DNA of 5,154 bases, from positions 1 through 5,154 of the forward strand of contig CAIYXG010000114.1 in assembly GCA_903930035.1 (NCBI GenBank), written 5' to 3'. Every line of letters begins with the position of its first letter. The first letter of the stretch is position 1. Below are positions 1-5,154 of the stretch, in pieces. Below the pieces are notes generated by a model. That model searched no databases, was not told the DNA's origin, and saw nothing but the letters and a program-made list of their open reading frames with translations. This stretch comes from an uncultured Actinomycetes bacterium (GTDB lineage: Bacteria > Actinomycetota > Acidimicrobiia > Acidimicrobiales > Microtrichaceae). Made by a program: the position numbers and the translations under genes.

Positions 1-981
1 GATCTGGCCCGCGTGGCCCAGGAGGTGCTCCTGCGGGAGGTGATCCTGGGGCAGGACCTCTCGGCCGAGGCGGGGCACCGCGTGGTCTTCCGCCGCCCCC
101 GCACGGCCGACTACCGGGCGTCGGTTCACGACATCGCCACGTTCCTGCTCCAGTGGGCCACCGGCGGCCTGCTGTTCCTGTGGGTCACGACGCGCCGGCG
201 CGAGGTGTCGGTCGGCTACGGGTGGCTGCTGCGGGGCACCTACGGACTGCTGGCCGTCGGTGCCGTGGTGGTGGGCGTCCGGTACGACCCCCTCCCGCTC
301 CGCGAGGTCTCGGCCGCCGGGGTCGCGCTGGCGTGCGCCGTGGTGACCTGGAGCTCGTGGCGGCGGCGGGCCGCCGGCGTGGCCGGACAGCGCGAGCGGG
401 TGCAGGTGCGGTCGGCCCGCATCACCGAGATGACCGGGATCGACCGGGCCGAGCAGAAGTTCGACGAGTCGGTCCCCGAGTTCGACCCGCGGCTCGACCT
501 GGTGGCGCCCGCCATCGGCCTCGTCGGCCTGCTGGCCGGCGGCGTCCACGCCGGGAGCCCCGTGTGGCTGTCGGTCGTCCGCACGCTGGTGGGCGCCGCG
601 TTCCTGGGCTGCGTGTCCGACGCCATGCTGCTCGGCCACTGGTACCTCACCCAGCCCGGCCTGCCCCGCGCGCCCCTGCTCGAGCAGGTGAAGTGGCTGC
701 AGCGGATCTGGCCGGTCGAGGTGCTGGTGCTGCTGGTCCCCCCGGGGATGGTGGCCGTGCTGACCGGCAGCGTGAGCGACAACTACGGCGGCATGCTCGG
801 GTGGTTCTGGGTGGCCTGCGCCATCACCACCGGCGTGCTGGCGTACGTGACGCGCCTGGCGCTCAAGGAGCGCTACTACTCCGCCGTCATGGCGGCGACG
901 GGGCTGCTGTACCTGGCGATCCTGACGGCCTTCGGCACCGACCTGGTGGCCCGCGCCGTGCTCTCCCAGGCCGGCGCGTAG
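1..981 (+). CDS. Polytopic membrane protein of unknown function (5' end outside window)
   Basis: I do not recognise a characterised family. The reading frame is open to the left edge, so the true start probably lies outside the window; GTG codons at 13 and 82 are possible internal starts, but no ribosome binding site supports either. Numbering from the GTG at 13 (322 residues), I see about eight hydrophobic segments near residues 42-60, 76-90, 100-115, 163-180, 186-212, 234-252, 262-280 and 289-315. A soluble, charged loop (about 117-160, with the stretch EMTGIDRAEQKFDES) separates helices 3 and 4. Segment 5 carries buried polar residues in DAMLLGHWYLTQPGL (Asp203, His209, Trp210), which could be a ligand or metal/heme site, though that is only inference. 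The gene ends with TAG and converges on the aminotransferase operon 88 bases away. From memory similar proteins occur in Acidimicrobiia as conserved hypotheticals. The coding call is solid; the function is unknown. Confidence 0.8.
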   Translation, partial: DLARVAQEVLLREVILGQDLSAEAGHRVVFRRPRTADYRASVHDIATFLLQWATGGLLFLWVTTRRREVSVGYGWLLRGTYGLLAVGAVVVGVRYDPLPLREVSAAGVALACAVVTWSSWRRRAAGVAGQRERVQVRSARITEMTGIDRAEQKFDESVPEFDPRLDLVAPAIGLVGLLAGGVHAGSPVWLSVVRTLVGAAFLGCVSDAMLLGHWYLTQPGLPRAPLLEQVKWLQRIWPVEVLVLLVPPGMVAVLTGSVSDNYGGMLGWFWVACAITTGVLAYVTRLALKERYYSAVMAATGLLYLAILTAFGTDLVARAVLSQAGA

Positions 982-986
982 CCCGT

Positions 987-1005
987 CGTCCCCGAACCGG
1001 GGACG
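987..1005 (+). terminator. Candidate terminator hairpin after the membrane protein gene
   Basis: A perfect 7-bp GC-rich stem (CGTCCCC paired with GGGGACG) closes a 5-base loop, starting 5 bases after the TAG stop. There is no T-tract on either side, which is common for hairpin-type ends in high-GC actinobacteria but makes the call less certain. Being symmetric, it could act on transcripts from both converging sides. Confidence 0.5.
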
Positions 1006-1016
1006 CAACGCGCACC

Positions 1017-1041
1017 TCTGGCGCAGGGAGGAGCCAGATTT
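1017..1041. terminator. Second hairpin in the convergent gap, possible bidirectional terminator
   Basis: A 6-bp stem (TCTGGC with GCCAGA) encloses a 10-base purine-rich loop and is followed on the plus strand by TTT. It lies midway between two converging genes, the expected place for a terminator. The loop is rather long and the T-run short, so termination is plausible rather than shown. The same hairpin on the minus strand would be the first strong structure met after the aminotransferase stop codon. Confidence 0.4.
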
Positions 1042-1069
1042 CGGTGGTGCGGGGTGCGGGGCGGCGGGG

Positions 1070-2422
1070 TCAGCCGACGAGGGCCTCGACGCCGGCGGCG
1101 AACACCTCGGTGTGGCGGTCGACGTCGGCGGCCGTGTGGGCCGGGCAGAACAGCGCCATGTTGTGGAACGGCGTGAGCAGCACGCCGCGGTTGAGGCACC
1201 ACAGGTGCAGGAAGGCGTCGAGCTCGTGGTCGACCGCGGCGGCCGCCTGGCCGCCGTTGCGCGGCGGCGGGCAGAACCAGTACTCGGCCCGGCAGCCGAG
1301 CCGGTGCACGTTCCAGTCCAGCGAGTGCGCGTCGATCACCGACTGCACGCCCTCGGTCCAGCGCTCCGCCAGCGGGACGGCCACGGCGAAGTCCTCGGGC
1401 CGCAGCGCCGCGTCGAGGGTGGCGTGGACGGCGGCGAGGGCGAGCGCGTTGGCGGTCAGGGTGCCGCCGATCCCGGCCACGTCGGCGTCGTCGCCGGTGG
1501 CCGCGGCCATGATCTTCTCGGCGACCTCGGTGGTCATGCCGTAGGCCGCCGCCGGCATGCCGCCGGCGATGGGCTTGCCGATCACGAACAGGTCGGGCTC
1601 GAGGCCCCACTCCCTGGTGGCGCCGCCGGGACCGACGCAGATGGTGTGGGTCTCGTCGATCACCAGCAGCGTCCCGGTCTCGCGGGTGAGCCGCCGCAGC
1701 GCCTCGTGGTAGCCGGGGTCGGGCGGGACGATGCCGATGTTGGTCAGCGCCGGCTCGGCCAGCACGCACGCCACGTCGCCGGGTGCGAGCGCCGCCTCGA
1801 GCGCCCCGAGGTCGTTGAACTCGACGACCTTCACGTACTCGTTGGGGTCCACGTCCCAGCCGGTGTTGCCGGGCCGGGGCACGACCGTGCCGTCCGGGCC
1901 GAGCACGTTGAGGGCCTCGTCGACCGTGCCGTGGTAGCACCAGTTGAACACCAGGACCTTCTTGCGGCCGGTGGCGTGGCGGGCCAGGCGCAGCACGAAC
2001 CGGTTGGCGTCGGTGGCCGTCATGGCGATCTGCCACACGGGCAGGCCGAACCGCGCGCGCAGCGCGTCGCCCACCTCGACCGCCTGGGCCGACGGCAGCA
2101 TCGTGGTGATGCCGAGGGGGGCCTGCTCGGCCAGCGCCGCCACGGTGGCCGGCAGCGCGTGGCCGGTCATGGCACCGGTGTCGCCCAGGCAGAGGTCCAC
2201 GTAGGCGTTGCCGTCGACGTCGGTGAAGTGGGCACCCTCGGCCTGGGCCACGAACACCGGGTGCGGCCCCGGCCAGCGGGTCATCCAGTTCATGGGGACG
2301 CCGGCCAGGAGCGACCGGCGGGCACTGTTGTGCAGCTCGGCCGAGCGGGGGGTGCGCTCGACGAACAGTCGGGTCTCGGCCTCCATGAGGCCGGGCAGCC
2401 GGGACCGGTCGACGGCCGCCAT
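1070..2422 (-). CDS. GSAM-like class III PLP-dependent aminotransferase
   Basis: A 450-residue fold-type I, PLP-dependent aminotransferase of class III, most like glutamate-1-semialdehyde aminomutase in layout; such enzymes move an amino group between an amine or omega-amino acid and an oxo-acid or aldehyde in the cytosol. Visible landmarks: the N-terminal beta-strand region GAHFTDVDGNAYVDL (63-77); a phosphate-binding loop MTATDAN (134-140) where relatives have SGTEA; WCYHG (161-165), whose Tyr163 should stack on PLP; AEPALTNIG (222-230); VIDETHT (254-260) with Asp256 for the PLP ring nitrogen; GKPIAGG with Lys283 as the Schiff-base lysine; and GGTLTANALA (319-328), like the GTLSGNP loop of GSAM. 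The ATG was chosen because upstream codons of this frame lie inside the preceding gene, a GGGGAG ribosome binding site sits 8 bases before it, and it overlaps the preceding stop by one base. It is last in the operon. It is probably not the heme-pathway enzyme, since the motifs differ and no heme genes are adjacent; the substrate is unknown. Confidence 0.93.
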   Translation of the reverse strand: MAAVDRSRLPGLMEAETRLFVERTPRSAELHNSARRSLLAGVPMNWMTRWPGPHPVFVAQAEGAHFTDVDGNAYVDLCLGDTGAMTGHALPATVAALAEQAPLGITTMLPSAQAVEVGDALRARFGLPVWQIAMTATDANRFVLRLARHATGRKKVLVFNWCYHGTVDEALNVLGPDGTVVPRPGNTGWDVDPNEYVKVVEFNDLGALEAALAPGDVACVLAEPALTNIGIVPPDPGYHEALRRLTRETGTLLVIDETHTICVGPGGATREWGLEPDLFVIGKPIAGGMPAAAYGMTTEVAEKIMAAATGDDADVAGIGGTLTANALALAAVHATLDAALRPEDFAVAVPLAERWTEGVQSVIDAHSLDWNVHRLGCRAEYWFCPPPRNGGQAAAAVDHELDAFLHLWCLNRGVLLTPFHNMALFCPAHTAADVDRHTEVFAAGVEALVG

Positions 2423-2847
2423 CAGGCCGTCTCCCCGCCCTGGGCCGCCTCCTCGGCGGCCTTCCGCAGCGCCTTCTCGTGCCGGGCGATCGCAGTCTCG
2501 ACGGTGGTGTTGAGCGCCGCCCCCTTGGGCCAGCCCGCATAGTGGCTCAGGAAGATCACGACCTCCCGCAGCTCGTCGGCCGTCAGGTCGCCCTTGGCCA
2601 GCGCGGACTCCACCTGGATCCCGGCCACGCCGTCGAGGCTCTCGGTGCACATGAGCCCCAGGAGCAGCAGGCGCCGGTCGCGGAGCGACAGCCCGGGACG
2701 CTCCCAGATGTCGCCGAAGAGGTGCTCGACGGTGTACCCGAAGAAGTCGCCGGGCCCGTCGCCCACCTCGAACGAGTAGACGTCGCGCATGCGGGCGAGC
2801 CCGCGGGCCCGCGCGTCGGGGTCGGAGTCCTTGGAGAAGTCGGTCAT
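2422..2847 (-). CDS. Carboxymuconolactone decarboxylase (CMD)-fold family protein
   Basis: A 141-residue all-helical protein of the CMD/AhpD superfamily. The match rests on the core from about residue 49 to 120: ERPGLSLRDRRLLLLGL, then Cys67, then ALAKGDLTADELREVVIFLSHYAGWP with His102, Tyr103, Gly105 and Pro107, the usual CMD signature. The AhpD redox pair CxxC is absent (only one cysteine, Cys67), so a thiol peroxidase role is unlikely; true gamma-carboxymuconolactone decarboxylase activity is not assured either, because no other beta-ketoadipate gene is present here. The length fits single-domain CMD proteins (about 120-150 residues). The ATG start has a GGAAGG ribosome binding site 8 bases upstream. 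It sits 58 bases after the dehydrogenase gene, and its TGA shares one base with the aminotransferase ATG, so translation of the two is probably coupled. It may act as a decarboxylase, hydratase or isomerase-like accessory enzyme in the same catabolic step; that is inference. Confidence 0.88.
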   Translation of the reverse strand: MTDFSKDSDPDARARGLARMRDVYSFEVGDGPGDFFGYTVEHLFGDIWERPGLSLRDRRLLLLGLMCTESLDGVAGIQVESALAKGDLTADELREVVIFLSHYAGWPKGAALNTTVETAIARHEKALRKAAEEAAQGGETA

Positions 2848-2855
2848 GGGACCAG

Positions 2856-2861
2856 CCTTCC
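2856..2861 (-). promoter_or_regulatory. Ribosome binding site of the CMD-family gene
   Basis: On the minus strand GGAAGG lies 8 bases upstream of the ATG. It supports the chosen start and shows that this gene has its own initiation signal inside the operon, despite the short gap to the dehydrogenase gene. Confidence 0.6.
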
Positions 2862-2905
2862 ACGGCCGGCGGCCGTCGGCGGCCAGTTGTGGACCGTCCG
2901 GCCGC

Positions 2906-3763
2906 TCAGTCCTCGGTGGGCGGAGCGGCGACCCCGAGCGCAGCGCCCAGCAGGCCGAGCGCCTGCTCGGCCATCAGGGTCGGCACGCCCAGCTCGTCGC
3001 CGGCCGCGATGGCCAGCTCCAGGTCCTTGTGGCCCAGCATCTCGGCATGGGCCAGGTAGGGCCGGAGCGGGTCGTCGCCAGCCATCTCGCCGGCGGTCGG
3101 CCGGATGAGGATGGCGCCGGGGCCGCCCGTGATGGCGTCGGTCTTCCGGACGATGTCGCCGAGCGTGGCGGGGTCGACCCCGGCGGCCTCGGCCAGCCGT
3201 GCGGCCTCGCCCGCCGCCGCAAAGGCGCAGAAGTGCAGCAGGTTCCGGGCCAGCTTGCAGCGGGTCCCGACGCCGACCTCGCCCACGTGCGCCACCAGGC
3301 CGGCCCAGGGGGCGAAGGCGGTGCGGCAGCGCTCGGCGGCCTCGTCGGTGCCGCCGACCATCGTGACGAGCCGGCCGGTCGCCGCACCCATGGCCCCGCC
3401 GGACACCGGCGCGTCGACCAGGTCCATGCCGGCGGCCCGGAGGGTGGCGGCGAGCTCCTCGGCGGTGGCGGGGGAGATCGTCGAGTGCACCGCCACCAGC
3501 AGACCGGGCACCGGGGCGGCCAGGACCTGGTCGACCACGTCGCGCACCTGCGCGTCGTCGACCACCCTGACCGACAGCACGTCCGCCCCTGCGGCGGCGT
3601 CCGCGACGGACCCGGCGCCGGTGGCACCCTTCTCCACGAACTCCTGGACCACCTCGGGGCGGACGTCGAAGACGCACAGGTCCACGCCGTCGTCCTCCAC
3701 GAGCCGGCCGGCCATCGCCGCGCCCATCTGGCCCAGACCCACGAACCCCACTCGCACCGGCAC
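2906..3763 (-). CDS. NAD(P)-dependent oxidoreductase, 3-hydroxyisobutyrate dehydrogenase family
   Basis: A 285-residue beta-hydroxyacid dehydrogenase, the family that includes 3-hydroxyisobutyrate dehydrogenase and tartronate semialdehyde reductase; it interconverts a 3-hydroxyacid and the matching semialdehyde using a nicotinamide cofactor in the cytosol. An N-terminal Rossmann domain begins with GFVGLGQMG (6-14, the GxGxxG loop). Asp33 at the end of the second strand (VFDVRPE) suggests NAD rather than NADP. The substrate signature is DAPVSGG (117-123), and HST (93-95) precedes it. The helical C-terminal domain carries the catalytic lysine Lys170 with Asn174 in KLARN, and the family's HKDLELA block with Lys246 and Asp247. 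The length is slightly short of the usual 290-300. It starts with GTG, backed by a near-perfect AAGGAGG site 5 bases upstream. It is first in the three-gene operon. Family assignment is firm; the substrate cannot be assigned, since 3-hydroxyisobutyrate, tartronate semialdehyde and other beta-hydroxyacids all fit. Confidence 0.93.
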   Translation of the reverse strand: MPVRVGFVGLGQMGAAMAGRLVEDDGVDLCVFDVRPEVVQEFVEKGATGAGSVADAAAGADVLSVRVVDDAQVRDVVDQVLAAPVPGLLVAVHSTISPATAEELAATLRAAGMDLVDAPVSGGAMGAATGRLVTMVGGTDEAAERCRTAFAPWAGLVAHVGEVGVGTRCKLARNLLHFCAFAAAGEAARLAEAAGVDPATLGDIVRKTDAITGGPGAILIRPTAGEMAGDDPLRPYLAHAEMLGHKDLELAIAAGDELGVPTLMAEQALGLLGAALGVAAPPTED

Positions 3764-3768
3764 GGTCG

Positions 3769-3775
3769 CCTCCTT
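3769..3775 (-). promoter_or_regulatory. Strong ribosome binding site deciding the GTG start of the dehydrogenase
   Basis: The minus strand reads AAGGAGG with 5 bases to the GTG codon, close to a full anti-Shine-Dalgarno match. It fixes the start at GTG and implies efficient translation of the first operon gene, in contrast to the leaderless-looking gene on the other side of the divergent gap. Confidence 0.75.
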
Positions 3776-3808
3776 GCGGCCCGGTCGGTCCGGGCGGCAC
3801 AGGGGGTC

Positions 3809-3814
3809 ACGCTA
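3809..3814 (-). promoter_or_regulatory. Candidate -10 element for the minus-strand operon
   Basis: TAGCGT on the minus strand fits the actinobacterial -10 pattern TANNNT and would give a leader of roughly 38 bases before the dehydrogenase GTG. No convincing -35 box is seen 16-18 bases further upstream, so this is only the best candidate in the gap. Confidence 0.3.
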
Positions 3815-3889
3815 CCCGTGGCCCGCGGCCGACGTGCTGGTACGTGCGTGACCTCTGGCGGCTGCGGGCGGTCGGCACCGGTGGCCCGG

Positions 3890-3895
3890 TACCGT
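3890..3895 (+). promoter_or_regulatory. Candidate -10 element, leaderless expression of the lipoprotein gene
   Basis: TACCGT fits TANNNT and ends 6 bases before the ATG. That spacing is what is expected when transcription starts at the A of the start codon, as in leaderless actinobacterial mRNAs. Consistent with this, no real Shine-Dalgarno sequence precedes the ATG, only GTGGG. No clear -35 box is visible. Confidence 0.4.
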
Positions 3896-3901
3896 GGGTG
3901 C

Positions 3902-4855
3902 ATGGCACGTGCGTCCTCAGCCCGTCGTCCCCGCGTCCTTGCGGGGCTCGCCGCCCTGGTCGCGTCGGTCGCCGTGCTCACCAGCTGCATCCCGATGCCG
4001 CCCAACAGCTACGTCAGCGGGCTGTTCGCGGACGGCGAGGGGCCCAACATCGTGCGGGCCGAGGCGTTCATGGGCCTGGGGGCCTGGTGGGACGTGTACG
4101 ACTGGTCGCCCACGTTCACCAACGGGGCGGCCCGGCTCGGCGTGGCCGACGTGGACCGTCTGGCCAACGCCGGCGTGCAGGCGCTCTACATCCAGACCGC
4201 CACCTACCGGCACCCGGCGACCGTCCTGGACCAGTCGCGGCTCCTGGCGATCCTCGCCCGGGCCCGGGCCCGGAAGGTCAAGGTCATCGGCTGGTACCTG
4301 CCGCAGTTCCTGGACGCCGGCGCGGACCTGCACCGCATGGTCGCCGCGGTCCGGCTGGGCCTCGACGGCTACGCCGTCGACATCGAGTCGACCGACAACC
4401 CCAACGTCCCCGCCCGCTCCTTGATCCTGGTCAACGAGATGCGCTTCCTGCGCACCGCGTTCCCCAACCTGCCGATCGCCGCCGTCCCGGTCACCCCGGT
4501 GCTGTGGGAGGAGCTCAACCGCGGCTGGTGGCCGTCGTTCCCGTACCGCGAGGTCGCACGGTTCAGCGACGCCTGGATGCCCATGGCCTACTGGACCTAC
4601 CGGGCCGCCGGCACCACCTGGCGCGACCCCTACCGGTACACGGCGGAGAGCGTGACCCGGCTGCGCCGCAACACCGGGGTGCCCTACCTGCCGGTCCATC
4701 CCATCGGCGGGCTCTCGTCGCTCATGTCGGCGGCGGACGCCGACGCCATGAACCGGGCGATGACCGACACCTACGCGATCGGCGGGAGCCTCTACGACGA
4801 CGTGTCCACCCCGGCGGGGCTGTGGCCATCCCTGCGGCAGTTCCGCCGGACCTGA
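3902..4855 (+). CDS. Secreted lipoprotein with probable TIM-barrel (glycosidase-like) domain
   Basis: A 317-residue protein with a lipoprotein signal peptide: basic n-region (ARRPR, 7-11), hydrophobic core (12-26) and lipobox LTSC, with Cys29 as the lipidation site, so it should be anchored on the outer face of the cytoplasmic membrane. The mature part shows a regular strand/helix alternation like a (beta/alpha)8 barrel, with candidate strands at GAWWDVYDW (60-68), VQALYIQTA (92-100), KVKVIGWYLPQF (125-136), GYAVDIES (156-163), LPIAAVPVTP (190-199), DAWMPMAYWTYR (223-234), PYLPVHPIGG (261-270) and GGSLYDDVS (294-302). Asp160 and Glu162 in DIES lie where many barrel glycosidases keep catalytic acids. 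This resembles GH18/GH25/GHL-type hydrolases in style, but I cannot assign a family or substrate. The ATG was chosen because it begins the signal peptide and follows a leaderless-type -10; the upstream extension of this frame runs antisense to the dehydrogenase. The downstream acyltransferase overlaps its end. Confidence 0.87.
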   Translation: MARASSARRPRVLAGLAALVASVAVLTSCIPMPPNSYVSGLFADGEGPNIVRAEAFMGLGAWWDVYDWSPTFTNGAARLGVADVDRLANAGVQALYIQTATYRHPATVLDQSRLLAILARARARKVKVIGWYLPQFLDAGADLHRMVAAVRLGLDGYAVDIESTDNPNVPARSLILVNEMRFLRTAFPNLPIAAVPVTPVLWEELNRGWWPSFPYREVARFSDAWMPMAYWTYRAAGTTWRDPYRYTAESVTRLRRNTGVPYLPVHPIGGLSSLMSAADADAMNRAMTDTYAIGGSLYDDVSTPAGLWPSLRQFRRT

Positions 4856-5154
4856 CGGCGGCGCCGGGCGTCCCGGTCGACACGTCGCGCCATGCCGCGC
4901 TCGACGGGCTCCGGACCGTCGCCGTGGTCCTGGTGGTGCTCTACCACCTGGACGTCCCGGGCCTGGGCGGCGGGTTCGTGGGGGTCGACCTGTTCTTCGT
5001 CATCTCCGGCTACCTGATCACGGCGCTGCTGCTCCGCGAGGTGGACCGGACCGGCGGGATTGCCGTTCGCGACTTCCTTCGCCGTCGGGTACGCCGGCTG
5101 TGGCCGCTGGCATGGGTGGTGCTCGCCGCCGTGGCCGTCGCGGGTGCCGTGGGC
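4822..5154 (+). CDS. OafA/YrhL-type membrane acyltransferase (acyltransferase 3 family), 3' end outside window
   Basis: Only the first 111 residues are present. After an Ala/Pro-rich N-terminus come the family hallmarks: ALDGLRTVAV (26-35) opening helix 1, Tyr41-His42 (the His proposed as catalytic in OafA/OatA-like enzymes), GGGFVGVDLFFVISGYLIT (49-67) as helix 2, and the basic stretch FLRRRVRRLWPL (85-96) leading into another helix. Such proteins move acyl groups, often acetyl, across the membrane onto exported polysaccharide, lipid or peptidoglycan sugars. Full members have about ten helices and 350-400 residues, some with an extra SGNH domain, which cannot be judged here. The only ATG or GTG start just ahead of the family motif in this frame is GTG 4822, giving a 34-base overlap with the lipoprotein gene; GGCGGGG a few bases before is a weak ribosome binding site. 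Co-transcription with the lipoprotein is likely. The family is near certain, the start moderately so, and the acceptor unknown. Confidence 0.9.
   Translation, partial: MAIPAAVPPDLTAAPGVPVDTSRHAALDGLRTVAVVLVVLYHLDVPGLGGGFVGVDLFFVISGYLITALLLREVDRTGGIAVRDFLRRRVRRLWPLAWVVLAAVAVAGAVG

Noticed and set aside
153..1544. Plus-strand open frame spanning the membrane protein end and the convergent gap
   Set aside because: It crosses a terminator region and runs antisense into the aminotransferase, with an Arg/Gly-rich, motif-free translation.
876..2540. Long minus-strand open frame overlapping the aminotransferase in another frame
   Set aside because: Its translation is an Arg/Pro/Gly-rich low-complexity string with no recognisable motif, and it lies over the real gene on the same strand.
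1112..2542. Long plus-strand open frame opposite the aminotransferase
   Set aside because: It is antisense to a gene with clear PLP motifs; its translation is rich in Gly, Val, Arg and His without any domain pattern, as expected for a shadow frame in GC-rich DNA.
2423..2863. Longer aminotransferase starting at 2863
   Set aside because: The extra 147 residues are an Arg-rich out-of-frame reading of the CMD-family gene; the ATG at 2422 has its own ribosome binding site and yields the normal family length.
2879..2905. Hairpin (GCGGCC / GGCCGC, 15-base loop) between the dehydrogenase and CMD-family genes
   Set aside because: Six pairs with a long loop are expected by chance in such GC-rich DNA, and the adjacent ribosome binding site suggests simple operon continuity rather than attenuation.
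3851..3860. ACCTCTGGCG occurs both here and at 1014-1023
   Set aside because: A shared 10-mer within 5 kb of GC-rich sequence is expected by chance, and the flanks do not match, so I do not call a repeat.
2789..3901. N-terminal extension of the lipoprotein frame back to about 2789
   Set aside because: The extension runs antisense through the dehydrogenase gene and would bury the signal peptide in the middle of the protein; the lipobox fixes the start at 3902.

Overview
The window is very GC-rich (roughly 70% or more by eye), with G/C-heavy third codon positions, GTG starts, strong GGAGG-type ribosome binding sites on some genes and probable leaderless expression on another. This points to a high-GC actinobacterium. 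The style of the hypothetical proteins (an eight-helix membrane protein with an LLGHWYLTQPGL motif, and a TIM-barrel lipoprotein with an AWWDVYDWSP motif) makes me favour Acidimicrobiia, but that is inference from memory, not a search result.

Layout. (1) At the left edge, on +, is the 3' part of a polytopic membrane protein of unknown function, ending at 981. (2) Bases 982-1069 form a short convergent intergenic gap with two hairpins and a G-rich/C-rich tract, probably a two-sided terminator. (3) Bases 1070-3763, on -, hold a compact three-gene operon read right to left: an NAD(P)-dependent 3-hydroxyisobutyrate-dehydrogenase-family oxidoreductase, a small carboxymuconolactone-decarboxylase-fold protein, and a GSAM-like class III aminotransferase. 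The last two overlap by one base (TGATG). (4) Bases 3764-3901 are a divergent promoter region. (5) From 3902, on +, lie a secreted lipoprotein with a probable (beta/alpha)8 barrel and, overlapping its end, the start of an OafA/YrhL-type membrane acyltransferase that runs off the right edge.

How the genes may work together. The minus-strand operon looks catabolic: a beta-hydroxyacid dehydrogenase and an aminotransferase could both act on a semialdehyde (the known example is methylmalonate semialdehyde, which links 3-hydroxyisobutyrate and 3-aminoisobutyrate), with the CMD-fold protein in an undefined accessory step. The substrate cannot be read from the sequence. The plus-strand pair looks like cell-envelope polysaccharide handling: a surface-anchored glycosidase-like barrel next to an O-acyltransferase. 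I see no mobile element, CRISPR array, RNA gene or defence system. The window reads as ordinary chromosome, with the aminotransferase operon and the lipoprotein/acyltransferase pair as its most interesting parts.
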